Below, in pieces: positions 20,531 to 20,854 of a stretch of DNA of 20,854 nt. The position numbers and the translations under genes were made by a program. Under the pieces are notes generated by a model, which saw only the letters and a program-made list of their open reading frames with translations, searched no databases and was not told the origin of the DNA. Location: NCBI RefSeq assembly GCF_000281045.1, contig NW_008246185.1, positions 28,514-49,367 of the forward strand, given 5' to 3'. The DNA comes from Saprolegnia diclina VS20. Its lineage: Eukaryota > Oomycota > Saprolegniomycetes > Saprolegniales > Saprolegniaceae. The first letter of the stretch is position 1. Each line of letters begins with the position of its first letter.

Positions 20531-20752
20531 GGGTGCACACAACGTCGTGCAGTCGTCCGGTGGGACGTGGTATCGTGTCAAGGCGCCGACCGCGCTCCGT
20601 GGCGCTATCGATACCGTTGCGTGGCCCAGACCGTTGGACTTGAACCGAATCGGCGTGGTCGCCAACATTTCGCAAGCTAGCTCAAAGATGGACAACATTG
20701 GCGCGCGCGTTGACGACCATCTCGCCGGCTACAAGCAGGTGGGCTTCCTCCT
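20531..20752 (-). pseudogene. Broken partial copy of the Cys-module membrane protein gene
   Basis: On the minus strand HLLVAGEMV and ANVVHL (about 20740-20680) match QLLVAEIMV and ANIVHL of the gene at 13393-16539. Then TTPIRFKSNGLG and DCTTLC (to about 20540) match TTSIRFKSNDLG and SCTTSC. Between these blocks the copy is 11 bases shorter than the parent and the frame breaks, with TGA straight after ANVVHL. Changes in the matching blocks are often third-position, so it was once under coding constraint. No signal peptide or Cys modules follow. The upstream part may run past the right edge of the window. It lies head-to-head across from the ankyrin 3' end. Confidence 0.6.
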
Positions 20753-20854
20753 GCGCTCGTGAGGCATGACCGGTGCGTCAAGCTGAGGGTGCTTGGTCGT
20801 GGCTCGGGATTGTGCGAGCACACCGATGCCTCCAAGCGTGGCGCCGTCGGAGCC

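Overview
The window looks like nuclear DNA of an oomycete, most likely a saprolegnian water mould. The evidence is dense, very short introns (mostly 39-60 nt, usually GTAC at the donor and TAG at the acceptor), GC-rich third codon positions, and protein types common in that group: FYVE plus GAF, exon-rich F-box/LRR, secreted Cys-rich type I membrane proteins and ankyrin proteins. The organism is inferred from style; no marker gene was seen. No rRNA, tRNA, CRISPR array or intact transposon was found.

Layout. 1-2168 has no confident gene: GC-rich, coding-like stretches and three copies of an ATTGG-containing motif. 2169-4117 (+) is a five-exon WW-domain protein of 582 aa. It converges on a FYVE+GAF protein at 4396-5713 (-). 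5714-7474 is a long gap with only broken reading frames. 7475-9725 (+) is a seven-exon peroxisomal acyl-CoA oxidase ending in Ser-His-Leu. It converges on a 16-exon F-box/LRR protein at 10015-13265 (-). Just upstream on the same strand is a large secreted or type I membrane protein with laminin/EGF-like Cys modules (13393-16539, -), whose frame carries one TAA that is probably intronic. 16540-17993 holds its promoter region and decayed coding sequence. 17994-20349 (+) is a 16-exon ankyrin gene with one 33-residue repeat per exon. Beyond it (20531-20752, -) lies a broken copy of part of the 13393-16539 gene.

The genes do not form a pathway. The striking theme is architecture. Two unrelated solenoid genes both have one structural repeat per exon with constant intron phase: LRR units with phase 1 and ankyrin units with phase 0. 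In the ankyrin gene the introns are duplicated along with the exons as a 156-bp unit, and two neighbouring units are identical, so the array is young and probably still changing in copy number. Exon limits were worked out by hand from frame, splice sites and family motifs; doubtful junctions are flagged.
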